Of a DNA stretch of 64,000 nt, positions 22,679-33,287 are shown one piece after another. Source of the DNA: Haliotis asinina (taxonomy: Eukaryota; Mollusca; Gastropoda; Lepetellida; Haliotidae); assembly GCF_037392515.1 (NCBI RefSeq), contig NC_090281.1, positions 46,662,645-46,726,644 on the forward strand, written 5' to 3'. Both the position numbers and the translations under genes were made by a program. Numbering within the stretch: the stretch's first letter is position 1; every line of letters starts with the position of its first letter. The notes beneath the pieces are model-generated. The model was not told the DNA's origin. It did no database searches and worked only from the letters and a program-made list of their open reading frames with translations.

Positions 22679-22923
22679 TCACCCGTGAAGATCCGGGGTA
22701 GAATATGTCTTCAGGAACCCATGCTTGCGACTATGCTTGCCATAGGAGGCGACTAAGGGGATCGGGTGGTTAAATTCGCATGACCGATGACACATGTCAT
22801 CGGTTCCCAATTGTGCATATTTATGCCAGTGCTGTTGATCAGTGGGTTGTCTGGTCCAAACTCAAATATTTACAGACTACCGCCAAACACCTGGAATATT
22901 GCATAAAATTAAACTCACTCTCC
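22679..22923 (+). mobile_element. SINE, family B
   Basis: TCACCCGTGAAGATCCGGGG at the head, GACACATGTCATCGGTTCCC in the middle, and TTGCATAAAATTAAACTCAC at the tail. The word AAATCTGAG occurs on both sides, but it also occurs at the head of the copy at 16270-16553, so it may be element sequence rather than a target duplication. Confidence 0.85.
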
Positions 22924-22984
22924 AAATCTGAGATATCAAACAAGCCTTCGCTGTTTTTGTTGACACTGGTAAGCCCGATTGTAA

Positions 22985-23110
22985 CGGTGGCTTAGTTGAT
23001 TGGCTACTGTGAGAATGCAGAGCCAGCAAAAGGATGCAACCGGTAGATGCATCCAGGGTATAGTGGAGATTCATCGGAATGTCTGCCCTGGAGATATCGA
23101 GGATGAAGAG
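22985..23110. repeat. Inverted repeat arm, right
   Basis: Mate of 22365-22495 (see there), in opposite orientation, about 490 bp away. Confidence 0.65.
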
Positions 23111-23260
23111 TGAGTGACTGTGGATATTTGCCGCTTTTAGCAATATCAGGCGGGGAACACCAGAAATGAGCTTCACATATTTAACACAAATGGGGAATCG
23201 AACAAGGCCCGCTGGCATGACGAGCGAATACTTTAATTACAATGCTGCCCACCGTCCTGC
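23108..23260 (-). mobile_element. tRNA-derived SINE, family A
   Basis: Read on +: GAGTGAGTGACTGTGGATAT, GCCGCTTTTAGCAATATCAG, GGGGAACACCAGAAATGAGC and GGGGAATCGAACAAGGCCC (B box complement). Abuts the inverted arm at 23110. Confidence 0.8.
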
Positions 23261-24815
23261 AACTCATATCAGTTGTATATATGTCTGATATAGTTATCGG
23301 TATATGACCCTTGGTATTATACCGGGTACTCTTTACATACACACAGAAATATGAAGGAAGCAACAATTAAATTCAATATTCAATCTTTGGCATCAAGATT
23401 TGTGGGAACCAGGATAGTGCAACATCTAGAACTGACCATCTGATTCCGTCAGTCGACTCCTCCGACAAGCATGGGTTGCTGAAGACCAGTACTTGCCCGG
23501 GTCTTCTCGGGTTTAAATAAGCTTAATATTGACACAGTTGCTTATTCTGCCACGTTTATGACTCTTAAGTCACAGTGACCCTGTAGGTTGTGAAGTTTTT
23601 TCTGAAAGAATCCTGAAAGAAAAACGTAAAATCTTTTATCGTCATTTCGAAATGGTGGCTTTGTTACCTTTGAAAGAAATACGGGTTCAAACCCCCCAGC
23701 AGCAGATCGTGATATTGCTATATGTAGCTAGGAAAGCAGTACACCATCTCTGAGTAACGCTCACTACACATAAACATTACAGACTGTCAACGAGTATTCA
23801 TGAAGCCTGTTTCGAGTTATCTGCCCTTGTCATATAATATCAGGTGTGCAGAAAAAAAAAATCATTTTCGGCAACAATGTTCTAAGCCACCCCTAGATGA
23901 GATTCCCCGATAGAAATGTAAACCTACGACCATTCATAAGAGGCGACTAAAGGGATCGGTTTGTCAAGCTCGCCTCCTGTGACATTCTATGAACGATTTA
24001 GACGATTTATGGCGGTTATATTACTTTACCATAAGATACATTAGTTGTGTCCAAAGAAAACCCATGTATAATCACTGAATATCATCCTTGAACAAATAAA
24101 CTAACGTCCAAAAGAAAGTATACACCTATGTGTAATGGCGGCAGTGTGTGAAAGCGACGGCGATACGTTTGATAGTTACTCTGAGTAAATAGTAAATAGT
24201 GTTTTGACGACTATTTTACATTTTGACTATGTTGGTTAACTCCAGTTTCCATCTGTATACATTTTCTGCCCCTCAGTCTATGCTTCCTTTCTGTGAATAC
24301 CACTGACCCGGACCCGTAGTGTCGCAACCACTATCCGTCCAATCATAAACTGAATACTAATTCTCGCGCTGATGATAGTAATTTGACTGGACAGCTATAT
24401 TCAGCGCAGCGCGATTCGGATAGAGATAACACTACAGCGTCAATCTGGTCACCGAATTTATCTTAACGGAATGAAGCTGTAAGTCCCCAGATACACGAGG
24501 ATGGTTTGATACGAATTCGAGGTAGGACAAGTGTTAAAAATGAGTTTATACATGCACGGTAACAGGTTATACCACTCTGTGATACCATTGCCACAAGCGC
24601 TGATCATCTTCGTTTACAGTCTCTTCAACTTGTCTTCACGGAAACGCCATCTTGTGTCTGCATATGTCAAGACGTACACATTAATGTGAGACAGTGAAAG
24701 ACATTTTGGAGAGGTATTCGCAAATTTTCGTAACCTTAGAGAGCATTATAGATTAGATAGTAATTAAAACCTTTGTTACTAGTGTGAGTACGTAAATATT
24801 GTTTAACGTCGTATC
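23261..24815. other. Intergenic DNA with SINE B fragments
   Basis: Short family B pieces at about 23425-23515 (AAGCATGGGTTGCTGAAGAC) and 23930-23985 (TAAGAGGCGACTAAAGGGAT). A 17-codon frame at about 24135 (MAAVCESDGDTFDSYSE) is too short to call. Confidence 0.45.
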
Positions 24816-24955
24816 AGTGAGTGAGTATGGTTTTAAGCCGGTATTTTTTGCAATATTTCAGCAACATTATGGGCTTTACACATTGTACCCATATCGGGAA
24901 TCGAGCCCGAGCCTTCATCCTGGCAAACCAAAGCTTTACCCGTTAACCGTTTTAA
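24816..24955 (-). mobile_element. tRNA-derived SINE, family A
   Basis: GTGAGTGAGTATGGTTTTAA, GCAATATTTCAGCAACATTA and CGGGAATCGAGCCCGAGCC (B box complement), ending in the tRNA-like head GCTTTACCCGTTAACC. Confidence 0.75.
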
Positions 24956-25462
24956 GTAAACATAATTTCTGTGTTTTAGTTCACTTTAGTTCGTGCGGAG
25001 TTGAAATACAGGTGCATGAGATCTGTTTTCTGAAACTTACAATAATGAACATACTAACATGTAATAAAGAGAAATAATAACATTCCTGCAGGTCGTAGCA
25101 TGAAAAAGGATCCGTGAAAAGTAACAGCATAAAAACGCCTTCCTTGAAGATAACTAATATACAGTTGTCCCTTTCAGTTAGTAGCAGAAGTAATGGTATG
25201 TGACATATCTTGTAAATATTGCATTTGACAAATACGATTTCCCAACAGTAAATGAGTACAGTGGCTTAAATACCCCAGTGTCACCGTCCTAATTATTGTG
25301 AAGAACCGACACGTAGTCATCTCCCTTGAATAAACTTTCTCAAGAAAAACATGAAAGGCGAGACAACAGAGCAACGTAACTAGAAGTTAATAAAATGGTT
25401 AATAAGGACAGGCATTCTCTTTCTAAGCCATTCTACAGTCTGTTAGCAGAGAAAATGTGCCA

Positions 25463-25916
25463 ATGAATTTCACTTTAAACAAAAAAGTAAATGGAATAAA
25501 GTGAAATTGAGACCATGATTCCTAATAATTTAAATTAAATTAACATTGTAAATTCTTATAATTTTACCTTGCCAACTGAACATTTAAATCTCAGAATTTT
25601 ATTCAGATTGGAAGAAAAGCTGTCTAACCACGTTATTTGTTTGTATCACAAGGGGTTATGTACATTAAATGAAGCACTGAGAGGAAATCGGGTTGGTCTC
25701 AACGCTCATCACATACCGCACAGGTACTTGTTTCACTGTTCCAACTCCTGCGGTTACCCCCTTGCAATACAAACCAATAAGAACGACTTGAATCTATGAA
25801 CTTGTATCTTAAGTTGAATAAAGTTTTGAGATTTAAATCTTCAGCTGGCAGCTATGAGGATTCGCAATCTTAATTTCATTGTATTTAGTTTACCTTTTGT
25901 TTAAAGTGAAATTCAT
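25463..25916. mobile_element. 454-bp element with perfect 22-bp terminal inverted repeats
   Basis: ATGAATTTCACTTTAAACAA then AA (25463-25484) is the exact reverse complement of the end at 25895-25916. The interior is AT-rich with one 76-codon frame (25569-25799, +) of no known family. It ends about 230 bp before the start codon of lectin copy 2. Likely a MITE or a small deletion derivative; target duplications not resolved. Confidence 0.7.
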
Positions 25917-26145
25917 CGGTGCGTTTACACTGCAAACAGGCTATAGTGCAATGTGAAACTGAGCTGTGCAATTGATTTGTTGGAGTTGAACAGTGATTAA
26001 ATATTACATGATGTGTATAGTATTGCCAACAACGTTATTGTCAGCTCACAATTTGTCTTGTCCTGAACAGACTGCATTGTAACTTGCCTGAACGTTTGCC
26101 TCACGTGGTCATTACATTGACAAAGATATTCAGAACTTTGTGAAA

Positions 26146-26454
26146 ATGTACCATTTCTTACATGACAGCAGGTACTTGGTAATTGTAGTCAACAGCCTGA
26201 TATCCACTGTTTTTGCAAGCGCATGTACCTTTGAAATAGTTCAGTATGGAAAGCGTCTGTCAGGGTCTACTTTCAATGTACTTGGGATGTCTACCCTTTC
26301 CTCGTGTGCTGCCGAATGTGCTTCGTACAGATTGTGCAAGTCTTTCAACTTTGACGTGGACCGACACACGTGCAACCTCAACGAGAAGGAAGACACTGGG
26401 AATCTACAGAACAGTTCGGCAACAATATACAGTAGAATTGACTCCTGGAATAAG
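26146..26454 (+). CDS. Lectin copy 2, exon 1: signal peptide + PAN/apple domain
   Basis: ATG at 26146 starts 103 codons ending at a GTAAGG donor (26455), phase 0. An in-frame GTG six bases upstream is not a plausible start. Residues 1-26 form a signal peptide (hydrophobic YLVIVVNSLISTVFA, then Ser-Ala). From the first Cys (CTFEIVQYGKRLSG) the domain reads SSCAAECASYRLCKSFNFD and then CNLNEKE, the PAN_1/apple layout with paired Cys and the C-x-S-F-x-(Y/F) core. PAN domains bind protein or carbohydrate partners outside the cell. The next in-phase exon is the FOLN exon at 31096. The spliced product with exons 31096, 32194 and 33037 is 288 residues. Confidence 0.85.
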
Positions 26455-26565
26455 GTAAGGTGGCGAACCATTTAATATTTTGGACGAGGAATGGCTGGCT
26501 TTTTAGAAAGTACTTTCGTCCTGAAAATGCCAGAAAAACATGCATTTGCTTCAGGTTTACACATA

Positions 26566-27852
26566 TAGTATTCCCAGAAATTATTGAGAATCATGTTGCG
26601 TCATGTAACTCATCACGTTTATTAACTTCTGGCGTTTTACTTATATAAACATGTTAAAACATCATCCTTTTACAGTCTCAGTCTTGTTTTAGTACTTTGT
26701 TAGACCTCCTCGCTCAGCAATGCATGCCTGAATACGCCTAGGCACACTACCCATCAAAGTTTGTAGGTAATCGTGTGACAGGGTATCCCAATATTGGATC
26801 ACCTCGGCCTTCATATCTTCAATATTTCTCAGTCCCTTTTGGTTTATTCTGTCCTTCATGACTCCCCACACATTCTCAATTGGGTTTAGGTCTGGGCTGT
26901 AACTGGGCCAGTCTAAAACTTGAACATTTTCGCCCGACAACCACTGTTTTGTGTAGCGCGCAGTGTGTTTTGGGTCATTATTATGCTGGAAAATCCAATC
27001 ATCTTCATACAATGTTTGTGCTGTCGGAAGAAGGTTACCATTTAGAGTGTCAACGTATCTTTCTTTTGTCAAGTTCCCGTGAAAACACACAATGGCGTCA
27101 CTCCGCGAGCCGATATGCCACCCCACATGTGAAACTTCGGGCTATGTTTTGGTCGCTGGTAGATAGGTTTGATAGTATCTTTGGTCCAAATTTTCACACA
27201 ATTAGGGAAAAGCCAAACAGAACTTTCATCCGAAAAGAAAACATTATCCCAATCTTGATTTTCTTGAGCCCGACACCAGTTTAAACGTTTTTCCTTTTGT
27301 GCATCTTTCATCAACGGCGAGGGAATTCCACGTTTTTTCACCCAAGTAATTCCTGCCTAACTGTTTCATTGCATACCTGAGGACTTCCTCTGCTAATCAT
27401 TTCATTTCTGATGTTCTCAACACTTTTCAATTTGCCCCTACTCACAATCTGCCCAAGTCTTCGGCGATCCACAACACTGAATTTCCTAGGTCGACCTCCC
27501 CCTGCTTTGTGCTCTATCCCGGTTCCTGTTTGAATATTCTTCAAAGTTCTGTATACTGTAGATAGAGGAATACCATGTCTACAAGCTAACACTTTAGCAT
27601 CAGCCTAACCCCTTTCAAAATCATCTAGAATGAGCTTTCTTTTCTCTCTTGCTGTAAATTCTGCCATGTCAACACAGGAAGCCGTCTGCTCAGACAAGGG
27701 AGATAACTCTTGACGTAATGAGCTGCATTCTAAGCCTTCAAGAGTTGTCTCCCTTATTTAGTATGCTTAGTGCATAGTGAAAGCCCTTTTTCCAATCTTA
27801 GCATCATTAGAAAAAAAACCAAAGATTTTCTCAATAGTTTCTGGGAACACTG
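26566..27852 (-). mobile_element. Tc1-type DNA transposon, full length, inactivated
   Basis: 1287 bp bounded by TIRs: the right end, read inward, is CAGTGTTCCCAGAAACTATT then GAGAA, and the left end matches it with three mismatches (TAGTATTCCCAGAAATTATT). TA lies on both outer sides (26564-26565, 27853-27854), the Tc1 target duplication. The transposase runs on the minus strand from ATG at 27667: FTAREKRKLILDDFERG, helix-turn-helix GIPLSTVYRTL with the GRPRK hook, FFSDESSVWLF, HNNDPKHTAR and SYSPDLNPIENVWG. An in-frame TAG lies at 27605-27607, with single-base frameshifts near 27340 and near 27100-27126. It interrupts intron 1 of lectin copy 2, in opposite sense. Confidence 0.93.
27695..27756. 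repeat. Hairpin inside the Tc1 element
   Basis: CAAGGGAGATAACTCTTGA (27695-27713) pairs with TCAAGAGTTGTCTCCCTTA (27738-27756). It lies just upstream of the transposase start codon in the element. Confidence 0.8.
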
Positions 27853-28299
27853 TAACAGTGCCTTTCGATAGTGAATCACGTTCATGTCACTGTATGGCCG
27901 AAATATTGTCGACGTGACTTAAAATCGTAACTCACTGATTACAGTCGTCAAACGTGGTATTGGAATATTATATACATCCACGAGGTATAAAAGGAAGACC
28001 GAAAGGAATAAAAATTGTGTTGGCTTTGCATTTGAAATGGCTATATATTTTGTGGCTTTGTAGAAAGGTAGTCTTTCCCGCTGCAAACGTTTACGTTTAA
28101 GATTTCGCTTTATATTTTAGACTTATCTTATGTAATGTATATTTTACAATTAGAACTACCTCATTAAGTGGATTATTGGTTTGACACTAAGGTCAGCTAT
28201 ACCATTTTCATGAGAGAAATCAATATTTACTTTATTTAACTTGACATTTCCTCTCATATGCTCGGAATGGTAATAAATAATTAATAAATGTATTATCAA

Positions 28300-28695
28300 C
28301 ATCGGTTTGCAATTTAATATATATTTGTCCAATCTTCTTTACAGCAGTTCTCACCAGTCAGCCATTGAAAATGGTAGATATCATAATATACCTAGATATC
28401 TCAGATATTGTAATATGTGCTCAGGTTACCATATTGAAAATGAATACCACTTTCTCTTAATTTGTCCAGCTTATAATCATCTGCGCATTCTGTATATTCC
28501 TCAATATTATTATAACCCTCCTACTCTGTTTAAATTCAATGTATTGATGTCTGTAGACAACCCAGTGGGATTAAGAAATCTTGCAATGTATGCCTTTCGT
28601 GCAAATGAACTGCATAAAAGCCGTTTGTTGGCTGCAAAATAACTTATACAATGCTATGTATTATGGGCCGATGGCCTACATACTCCTGAATAAAA
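28300..28695 (+). pseudogene. LINE 3' end (same family type as 38841-42185)
   Basis: The frame ending at 28642 carries YCNMCSGYHIENEYHFLLIC, the C-x2-C-x9-H-x4-C zinc-knuckle-like end of EN/RT LINE ORF2, then LAMYAFRANELHKSRL. The 3' UTR word TGTATTATGGGCCGATGGCC resembles TGTATAATGGGCCAGTGGCC after the intact LINE, and AATAAAAGAAAGAG follows. Strongly 5'-truncated. Lies in intron 1 of lectin copy 2. Confidence 0.85.
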
Positions 28696-29989
28696 GAAAG
28701 AGAAACATCGGTTTATAATTTAATCCATATTTGTCCAATCTTCTTTACAGCAGTGTTGTTTCAGAGTTTCCTCCCATTTAGTTTGGCCAGTAGGACCCGC
28801 TTGACACTGTGACCAGAAGTATTATAGATTTACGCCTTCGTTTTTTTTCAAAAGGTAGCATTGGATTTTGAACCTCTTAATAAGCATTTCCTAAAACACA
28901 TGTTTAGCTCTGCAGTAAACTTACACATCACAAGTTTTACCTTAAAAATGTAGAAGATTTACCTTGGGTATTCCATATTTATTTCAGTGTCAGTTTTTTG
29001 TAAGAAATTTCCATTACTAACAAAATATGTTCCCTGTTTGGCATATGTTTAAGAAAAAACAAACGTTCCCTCTAATTCTATATTATTGTTGAACCATAGA
29101 TTTTGGCAGCAAATGTGTCAAACAACAACTTTCGACCTTCGGCAGAGTAAGACGCAAAACGATTAGCCACGATGTTTCCTGAACGGTCATAGAGAGAGAT
29201 GGCTTAGTTTATGATAAATATGATCGACTTTGCGGTTTTGTTAAACGACAAGTGAAATACAGAACATTGTAGTTTTGGATGCATTTATTCCCATAAACAA
29301 ATAAGAAATTATGGCAACGATATCATTATTCTAGTTATACCGACAATTGTATCAGCGATCATCCACTTGGCAGCAGCATTCCATCTAAGGCCAAGGTCAT
29401 TCGTACAACCCGTGTGGTGTGTCACGTGACAGATTTGAGAGTTTTATCTTAAGGGTAATAATACATACAATGCTTAGCGTACATGTGCATTATGCCTTGA
29501 TCCTTTTTTTCTGAAGTGTTTCGAAAGCGTTGAGTTCGCCTCCGTCAGAAATTGTACAATTTGTATAAAATCTATGTCACATTGTTTTCCAGTGGCATGC
29601 AAACAACAATCAGCAGATTGTGTTGGATACAGGATTATTTATTGCCATGTATTGCCATTCAAATGTGTATTTCCGATTTTGAGTTGTGATAATTTGAGAT
29701 ATTTTGATAAGAAGCTTAACGCCTATAAATTAACGGTTTCGCAATTACAGAAACTGCCATAAGTAAAATGTTTTCAGAAAACATTCGCCCAAACCCATTT
29801 TGTGATCGAGTAGCAAGGCATAAGTCTGTGATTAAGTGAATTTCGTGCTGGCATGAAAAAATCAAAAAAACGTCATACATGGACTTTGCCGGATATACTG
29901 TGCACAACTGTTGCAAAGATACAGATGTTGAACAATGCAGCCATGTAGTATCAAAAAGAACATCACAGAAATACCAAGACTTTCATAAG

Positions 29990-30900
29990 CCGAATATGAC
30001 AGAGCCATTGGTATGGCAGAAGCAGGATCCTGACAACGTCACATTGCAAGAGTCATCTGTTGCAGTCAAGTAGCCGTCCGCAACTTGTTGAGTCGTCACC
30101 AACAGACAGGCCAGACAAAACACCGTTCAAGAACGGGTAGACCAAGGATGTACACCACTACATCCGGACAATAGCCTGCTGAACAGATTCGTCACGGTGA
30201 CGTCAACGGTGGCGACGACCTTCGGCCCATCAGCAGACGAACCATACCATGACGCCTCCTTTTCGTGGAATGGTTTTGACAACGTCAACACGTTCAACGC
30301 AGGTTACAGTAGGCAGGCGGCTCGAACTGAACGTCGGTGGCAGCTACTTGATTGGGGGTGAGTTCTGCTTACAGACGAGAGTCGATACACCATGCTCCGA
30401 AATGAAGTGCGAATTTGCGCGACTGGCACTGAACTGTGTCCAGCAGGTGAACCTTCTTGGTGGCGACGGCTTTACGGTTTGGATCGGGATTTGAGGTCAG
30501 CAGAAAACACGACTTGTCACCCTTCATGGAAATCTGACTGCTCAAAGGTAGAGAGACGAAGTCTTGAGACCAGTTGTGTTACCATTTGTGCATCAATAGC
30601 CGATGGGTTTGATCCTGCATCAGGACAATGCACACAAAGACTCGCAAAGACTACCTCCAAAACGCGAACTTATTGGTCTGGCCGGCACCATCTCCGGATA
30701 TGAATCCGATAGACGATCTCTGGGATCATGTCGATGGACAGTTGAGATAACGGCGACCTCCACCAGCAATTCAGCAGCAGTTCGAACAAGTTGTCTTGGG
30801 GCTGTGGCACAGAATTCCTGCTGGCGTCATCCGACGACTAACGCCATCCATAAGGAAACGTGTTTTGGCATGTATCGATTCAAGGGGTCGTCACACATGC
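29990..30900 (+). pseudogene. Tc1-like transposase relic
   Basis: Translation across frames gives a helix-turn-helix part (AVRNLLSRHQQTGQTKHRSR, then TGRPR), then HQDNAHTKTRKDYLQNANLL around the second catalytic Asp, WPAPSPDMNPIDDLWDHV and IRRLTPSIRKRVLACID. Multiple stops and frameshifts, no TIRs found. Third element in intron 1 of lectin copy 2, on the sense strand. Confidence 0.85.
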
Positions 30901-31095
30901 TGCTGAAGGCTTGGACAGGATCACTACTGATTGGACATTGGTGATTCTGCTTGGTAATGTTTAAAGTTTGTATTTATCAACAATATTTCATTGATTGTCT
31001 GGGTGTCTACTTTATGAGTCATAACATCAGGTAATAAGTTCCTTCTGCCCATGAGTTTATGACATTTAATATGTTTATATACATTGCCATCACAG

Positions 31096-31177
31096 ACAAA
31101 CCTAACTCCTTGTCAAGGTGTCCAGTGCGGATACGGTGAGAGGTGCGTTGTCAGAAGAATCGGAGAGGTTAATTGCG
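31096..31177 (+). CDS. Lectin copy 2, FOLN exon
   Basis: 82 nt between CACAG (31091-31095) and GTAAGT (31178), phases 0 and 1. It encodes TNLTPCQGVQCGYGERC and VVRRIGEVNC with the C-x4-C-x5-C-x9-C spacing of FOLN modules. It matches the phase-0 end of the PAN exon and the phase-1 start of the FTP exon at 32194. Differs from the copy 1 exon by a handful of residues (His to Gln, Asp to Val, Lys-Asn to Arg-Ile, Glu to Asn). Confidence 0.83.
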
Positions 31178-31554
31178 GTAAGTTGACCCAAATAAAATAT
31201 GTATCCAGGATTGAAGCATGTCGACAAACGTTTGTCCATATATACACGGCGTCATTCATGAAGGGTCAAGTTATTGGTTATCCTATTTCTTAAAATTTGT
31301 AAAGTCTACGTTTTTGTTTGAAATATATATAAACACTACGGAAACACCCATCGGGTCGTTGAAATGTGATTTTTGTGGTATTTAACATCCAATACATTTA
31401 TGTCTTTTGTTTAAATTGTGAATATTGAAATCTATCTGCCTCTTTATGCCAATGATATACACGTGCAAGTCGCTCTACCCATGGGAAGTGGAGTACAATA
31501 CACATGCATTGATGCTTCTACATTGTCGTTCATTGTTTGGGTACCTATTTGATA

Positions 31555-32106
31555 TCGCAGCTTCAAATGAAACGCATTTAACGCTTGTTGAAAGGGGTCA
31601 GACTATAGGCCTTTTGGAATCTGGTCAAACTGGTAGACTCTGGCAGAGATTTCAAGCCAATGTGTCCTTGGAGCCAGGTTTCCCTAGAGTCATAACGGTC
31701 CAAGGTGATAGACACATGATTAATACTGCGTTACGTAACAGATTACTTAACACAACAAATGTTCCGATAAAACACTTCCAGGTTAACAATGTAAAGATAC
31801 TAGTATCCAGGAGCACCATTCGTTGACGTTTAAGGGCAGCCGTAACACTATATCTTAAAAGTTGTAAAATCTTCTTTTTTGTTTGAACCTGACTGGTTTA
31901 CAAACAGAATGGAAAAAAGACGTAAGGACGTTGAAATGTCATTATTACCGTCTTTATGTCAATACATTCCGTTACAAGCATCACATCTTTTATTCAAATT
32001 GTTAGTATGGAAATCCACCTGCCAGCGTTATCAGGGCGAGATTCTGGCTCCTATGGCAGAACCATTCCTGCAACCTCCGCATGGCTTTTATGGTCGATGC
32101 TCTTGA
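31555..32106 (+). pseudogene. Tc1-like transposase fragments
   Basis: The frame at 31555-31820 includes LTLVERGQTIGLLESGQTGR, RVITVQGDRHMINTALRNRL and LLNTTNVP, the N-terminal helix-turn-helix region of a Tc1 transposase with internal deletions. A second piece at about 32020-32105 reads QRYQGEILAPMAEPFLQ, the mid-catalytic region. Lies in the intron between the FOLN and FTP-a exons of lectin copy 2. The 133-codon frame is not a host gene. Confidence 0.8.
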
Positions 32107-32193
32107 CTACAAGACAACAACGCTAGGTGTCATACATATAGTTCATGGTATTTAAGTATTTAAAAGGGACTTACGAGTATCTTTACTGCACAG

Positions 32194-32418
32194 AGTACAT
32201 TCTGGAAAATCTTGCTCTGAACAAGACAGCATCTGCAAGTTCTACTTATCAAGAAAACCATCCCCCGAGTCTTGCTGTAAATGGTTATGTCTCAGGATTA
32301 TGGACCTCTGGTAACTGCTTCCATGTGGGTAACAATGATTACACACCATGGTGGCAGGTGGATCTTTTGACCACTTGCATCATTGTAGAAGTGCGGATCA
32401 CCACAAGAAATACTCTGC
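32194..32418 (+). CDS. Lectin copy 2, first half of FTP domain
   Basis: 225 nt; acceptor TCTTTACTGCACAG ends at 32193, donor GTAAGA at 32419, phase 1 both sides. It encodes NLALNKTASASSTYQENHPP, LAVNGYVSGLW, GNCFHVGNNDYTPWWQVDLL and VRITTRNTL. Landmarks of the eel-fucolectin/tachylectin-4 class are present, including the His before the acidic/Asn loop and TPWWQVDL. The first two-thirds differ from copy 1 at about one residue in two or three; the last third is almost unchanged. Confidence 0.88.
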
Positions 32419-33036
32419 GTAAGATATTTGACCTCCTGGAACCTTGGCAAACGTAGATTTCTGTTTGTCACGTCGACTACTTGCCTAAAACATTAGGTTG
32501 GATAAGACTGACTCCACGGCAAGGGAACACTGATTGTCAGCAGTATCTTCAAATATGTTGGAATACTAATTTACCATACGTTTTGTTACAACATTACATC
32601 TGTAGCATAAAAAAAACATTTCTACATCATGATCATTTTCTTTTTACTTTTACTCTGAGTTTCATCTAACTGGGTTGGTTATCAAATCTGCACCGTTTAT
32701 CTGTCTAAACGTTAAAGATCAACGAGTAAGTGTGGTTTCAAGGTGCATAATTACGTTCACATTTTTTCTAATATCTAATCTGCATCCACTAAAGGGATGA
32801 AATTTCGATAAACCCACAATAAATCTCCTGGATCCACCCATGCGAACCACGAGCCTGTCATTGAAATATTGGTGAATAATTACAGGAATATATTTCGCTG
32901 GCATTAAACTCATACTCGTTGATTCAACAATACGTAAGCAATGTGTAAACAGCTGCAGCCAGTGTTGTTTTGGGTTTTCCTTTCGTTTTACTTTGGAATA
33001 CGTACGGTTCAGTAGCAGTAACAATTCAATTTGCAG
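32419..33036 (+). other. Intron between the FTP exons, copy 2
   Basis: 618 nt, GTAAGA to TTGCAG, phase 1, homologous to 3401-4004. A minus-strand frame of 101 codons crossing it has no support. Confidence 0.8.
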
Positions 33037-33287
33037 CTGAACGACTTCACGACTTTGCCCTTGATGTTTACCATAAAGACCCTCGTGAGGACACAGACAT
33101 CAAGGCTCAGCTATGTTTCATGTACAATGGAGCGGTAACGGAAAGGGGCAAGACGGTTGCTATACCATGTACTTCACCTGTAACCGGTCGTTATTTGAGA
33201 ATTAGAGGCACGAACACGCTTGACACTCAAGATGTTCTACAGTTCTGTGAAGTACAGGTCTTTGCTTTCAAGATTTTATATTGGTAA
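33037..33287 (+). CDS. Lectin copy 2, second half of FTP domain and stop
   Basis: Acceptor ends at 33036; TAA at 33285-33287. Encodes ERLHDFALDVYHKDPREDTD, CFMYNGAVTERGKTVAIPC, TSPVTGRYLRIRGTNTLDTQ and FCEVQVFAFKILYW. About eight of 83 residues differ from copy 1, and the following 200 or so bases are near-identical. Read with the preceding exon, the canonical RGDCC sugar-site motif is replaced by R-N-T-L-P-E-R. Confidence 0.87.

Larger units (their letters stand above)
26455..31095 (+). other. Intron 1 of lectin copy 2
   Basis: 4641 nt, GTAAGG to CACAG, phase 0. It contains a complete Tc1-type element, a LINE 3' end and a Tc1 relic, described separately. The stretches 27853-28290 and 28700-29980 hold no recognised feature; homology with copy 1 upstream DNA begins near 29531. 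Confidence 0.75.

Noticed and set aside
22670..22932. AAATCTGAG as a target duplication of the SINE at 22679
   Set aside because: The same word occurs at the corresponding edge of another family B copy (16270-16553), so it may belong to the element.
24135..24188. Short frame MAAVCESDGDTFDSYSE as a first exon
   Set aside because: Attractive start context but only 17 codons, an immediate in-frame stop, and no good donor at its end.
31425..31826. 133-codon + frame as a host gene between lectin exons
   Set aside because: Its core matches the N-terminal region of Tc1 transposases with deletions.
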